64,000 nucleotides of DNA. It comes from Blautia caecimuris (lineage in GTDB: Bacteria > Bacillota > Clostridia > Lachnospirales > Lachnospiraceae). Location: the NCBI RefSeq assembly GCF_024622975.1, contig NZ_JANJZT010000002.1:62001-126000 (forward strand), written 5' to 3'. Positions 63,270 to 64,000 of the stretch are shown in pieces; position 1 is the stretch's first letter; every line of letters begins with the position of its first letter. The position numbers and the translations under genes are program-made. The notes under the pieces are model-generated. The model was not told the origin of the DNA. It did no database searches and saw only the letters and a program-made list of their open reading frames with translations.

Positions 63270-63368
63270 CATCCATTTTTAACTGTTTATAACATTCAAG
63301 TCCAACTCAGCAGTTTTCTCCGTATTTGTGACAATAACTGAAGGATTGCCGGATATAACTAACTGGAT

Positions 63369-64000
63369 TTATTCCCCACAGTAACATTCTATGGCCTTAT
63401 GAACAAATTCTGCTGTTCCGCAGCCTCCTGCCTTATCAATATTTTCTGTAAATCTTTTATCTTCCACATACATTCTGCCAAGTTCAGCAAGCACTTTATC
63501 CGAACAGGTATAATAATTATCTGTGATACAGCGCTGAAGTTTTTTCACAAGCTGCTGTGCCTGGGCAGAATCAGGCTCTCCCGTACGAATTTCTCCAAAT
63601 TCTGTAAATATGTCCATCATCTGCATCATCGCAGTCTGATATCCCCCTGCGTTTCTGTCCTTTGTTTTCTGCTCATATTCCTGATATTCCGCTGTTTTTC
63701 CCCAGGCTACTTTTGCCTCTTTTTTATACTCCTGTATTTTAGTGGTGTCAAATGCTGAAAAATCCATATTTCTTTCTCCATTCTTCTTTATTCCACAGGC
63801 AAGAGCGATCAGATTTTCAAGACGCTGCTTTTTCAATATAAGAACCTCAATCTGCTGCTCCAGGGCCTTCTGTCTGTCAAAACCGGGAGCATCCATAATC
63901 TGTTTAATGTCCTTAAGCGAAAATTCCAGTTCACGAAATAACAGGATCTGCTGTAATTTTTCCAGCGCGCGATTGTCATACAGCCTGTATCCTGCCGTTG
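63369..64000 (-). CDS. MerR-family regulator with TipAS domain (partial)
   Basis: The gene continues past the right edge. The frame enters with AGYRLYDNRALEKLQQILLF, then RELEFSLKDIKQIMDAPGFD, the usual MerR dimerisation region, and then an about 110-residue TipAS-like antibiotic-recognition domain (AWGKTAEYQEYEQKTKDR..., LQRCITDNYYTCSDKVLAEL, GMYVEDKRFTENIDKAGG). The N-terminal HTH is mostly outside. TipA-type proteins sense thiopeptides; whether this one does is unknown. Confidence 0.9.
   Translation of the reverse strand, partial: TAGYRLYDNRALEKLQQILLFRELEFSLKDIKQIMDAPGFDRQKALEQQIEVLILKKQRLENLIALACGIKKNGERNMDFSAFDTTKIQEYKKEAKVAWGKTAEYQEYEQKTKDRNAGGYQTAMMQMMDIFTEFGEIRTGEPDSAQAQQLVKKLQRCITDNYYTCSDKVLAELGRMYVEDKRFTENIDKAGGCGTAEFVHKAIECYCGE

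Overview
The window reads as a chromosomal segment of an anaerobic gut Firmicute of the family Lachnospiraceae, most likely Blautia or a close relative. This is inferred from the overall protein character, AT-rich intergenic DNA with strong AGGAGG-type ribosome sites, the paired GGGtGRT and scaffold genes, FeoB accessory proteins, and a selenium-dependent formate dehydrogenase next to an [FeFe] hydrogenase. No rRNA or CRISPR array is visible. The only tRNA found is the selenocysteine tRNA.

Left part (1-14.6 kb): an Lsa-type ABC-F antibiotic-protection gene cut by the window edge, preceded by a complete attenuation leader (promoter, 7-codon leader peptide, competing hairpins, terminator). Next comes a stretch of debris: ArsR and AraC fragments, a CDF exporter, the tail of a P-type ATPase, and an acetyltransferase joined to a start-less chloramphenicol-acetyltransferase-like reading frame. 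A response regulator, kinase, ABC ATPase and FtsX-like permease operon follows, then metY, a DegV protein, a TetR regulator, a 3D-domain wall protein and a lysozyme-like protein.

Iron region (15-23.6 kb): feoA, feoB, a FeoB-associated protein fused to a heavy-metal-binding domain, a DUF6110 protein resembling mycobacterial PacL chaperones, an unusual P1B-type ATPase, a DtxR-family regulator, and a flavodoxin plus DUF3793 operon. A shared TTAG-N6-CTAA operator lies at feoA, feoB and the flavodoxin operon, which suggests one iron-responsive regulon.

Envelope region (23.9-35.7 kb): an SGNH hydrolase, a PdaA-like deacetylase, TagD, UDP-galactopyranose mutase, several glycosyltransferases and two acyltransferases, probably making a galactofuranose-containing and glycerol-phosphate-containing surface polymer.

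Right part (36-64 kb): after GGGtGRT and its partner, TraX, a lipoprotein and topB, the region is dominated by formate, molybdenum and selenium metabolism. It has a formate/nitrite channel, fdhD, selC, selA, selD and selB. It also has mobA, moeA and mobB followed by fdhF, two HycB-like ferredoxins and an [FeFe] hydrogenase, the gene content of a hydrogen-dependent CO2 reductase. Both SelD and FdhF are encoded through in-frame UGA selenocysteine codons followed by SECIS-like hairpins, so the sel genes supply what FdhF needs. Between these modules a variant purine riboswitch precedes a probable 8-oxoguanine deaminase gene. A MerR/TipAS regulator runs off the right edge.
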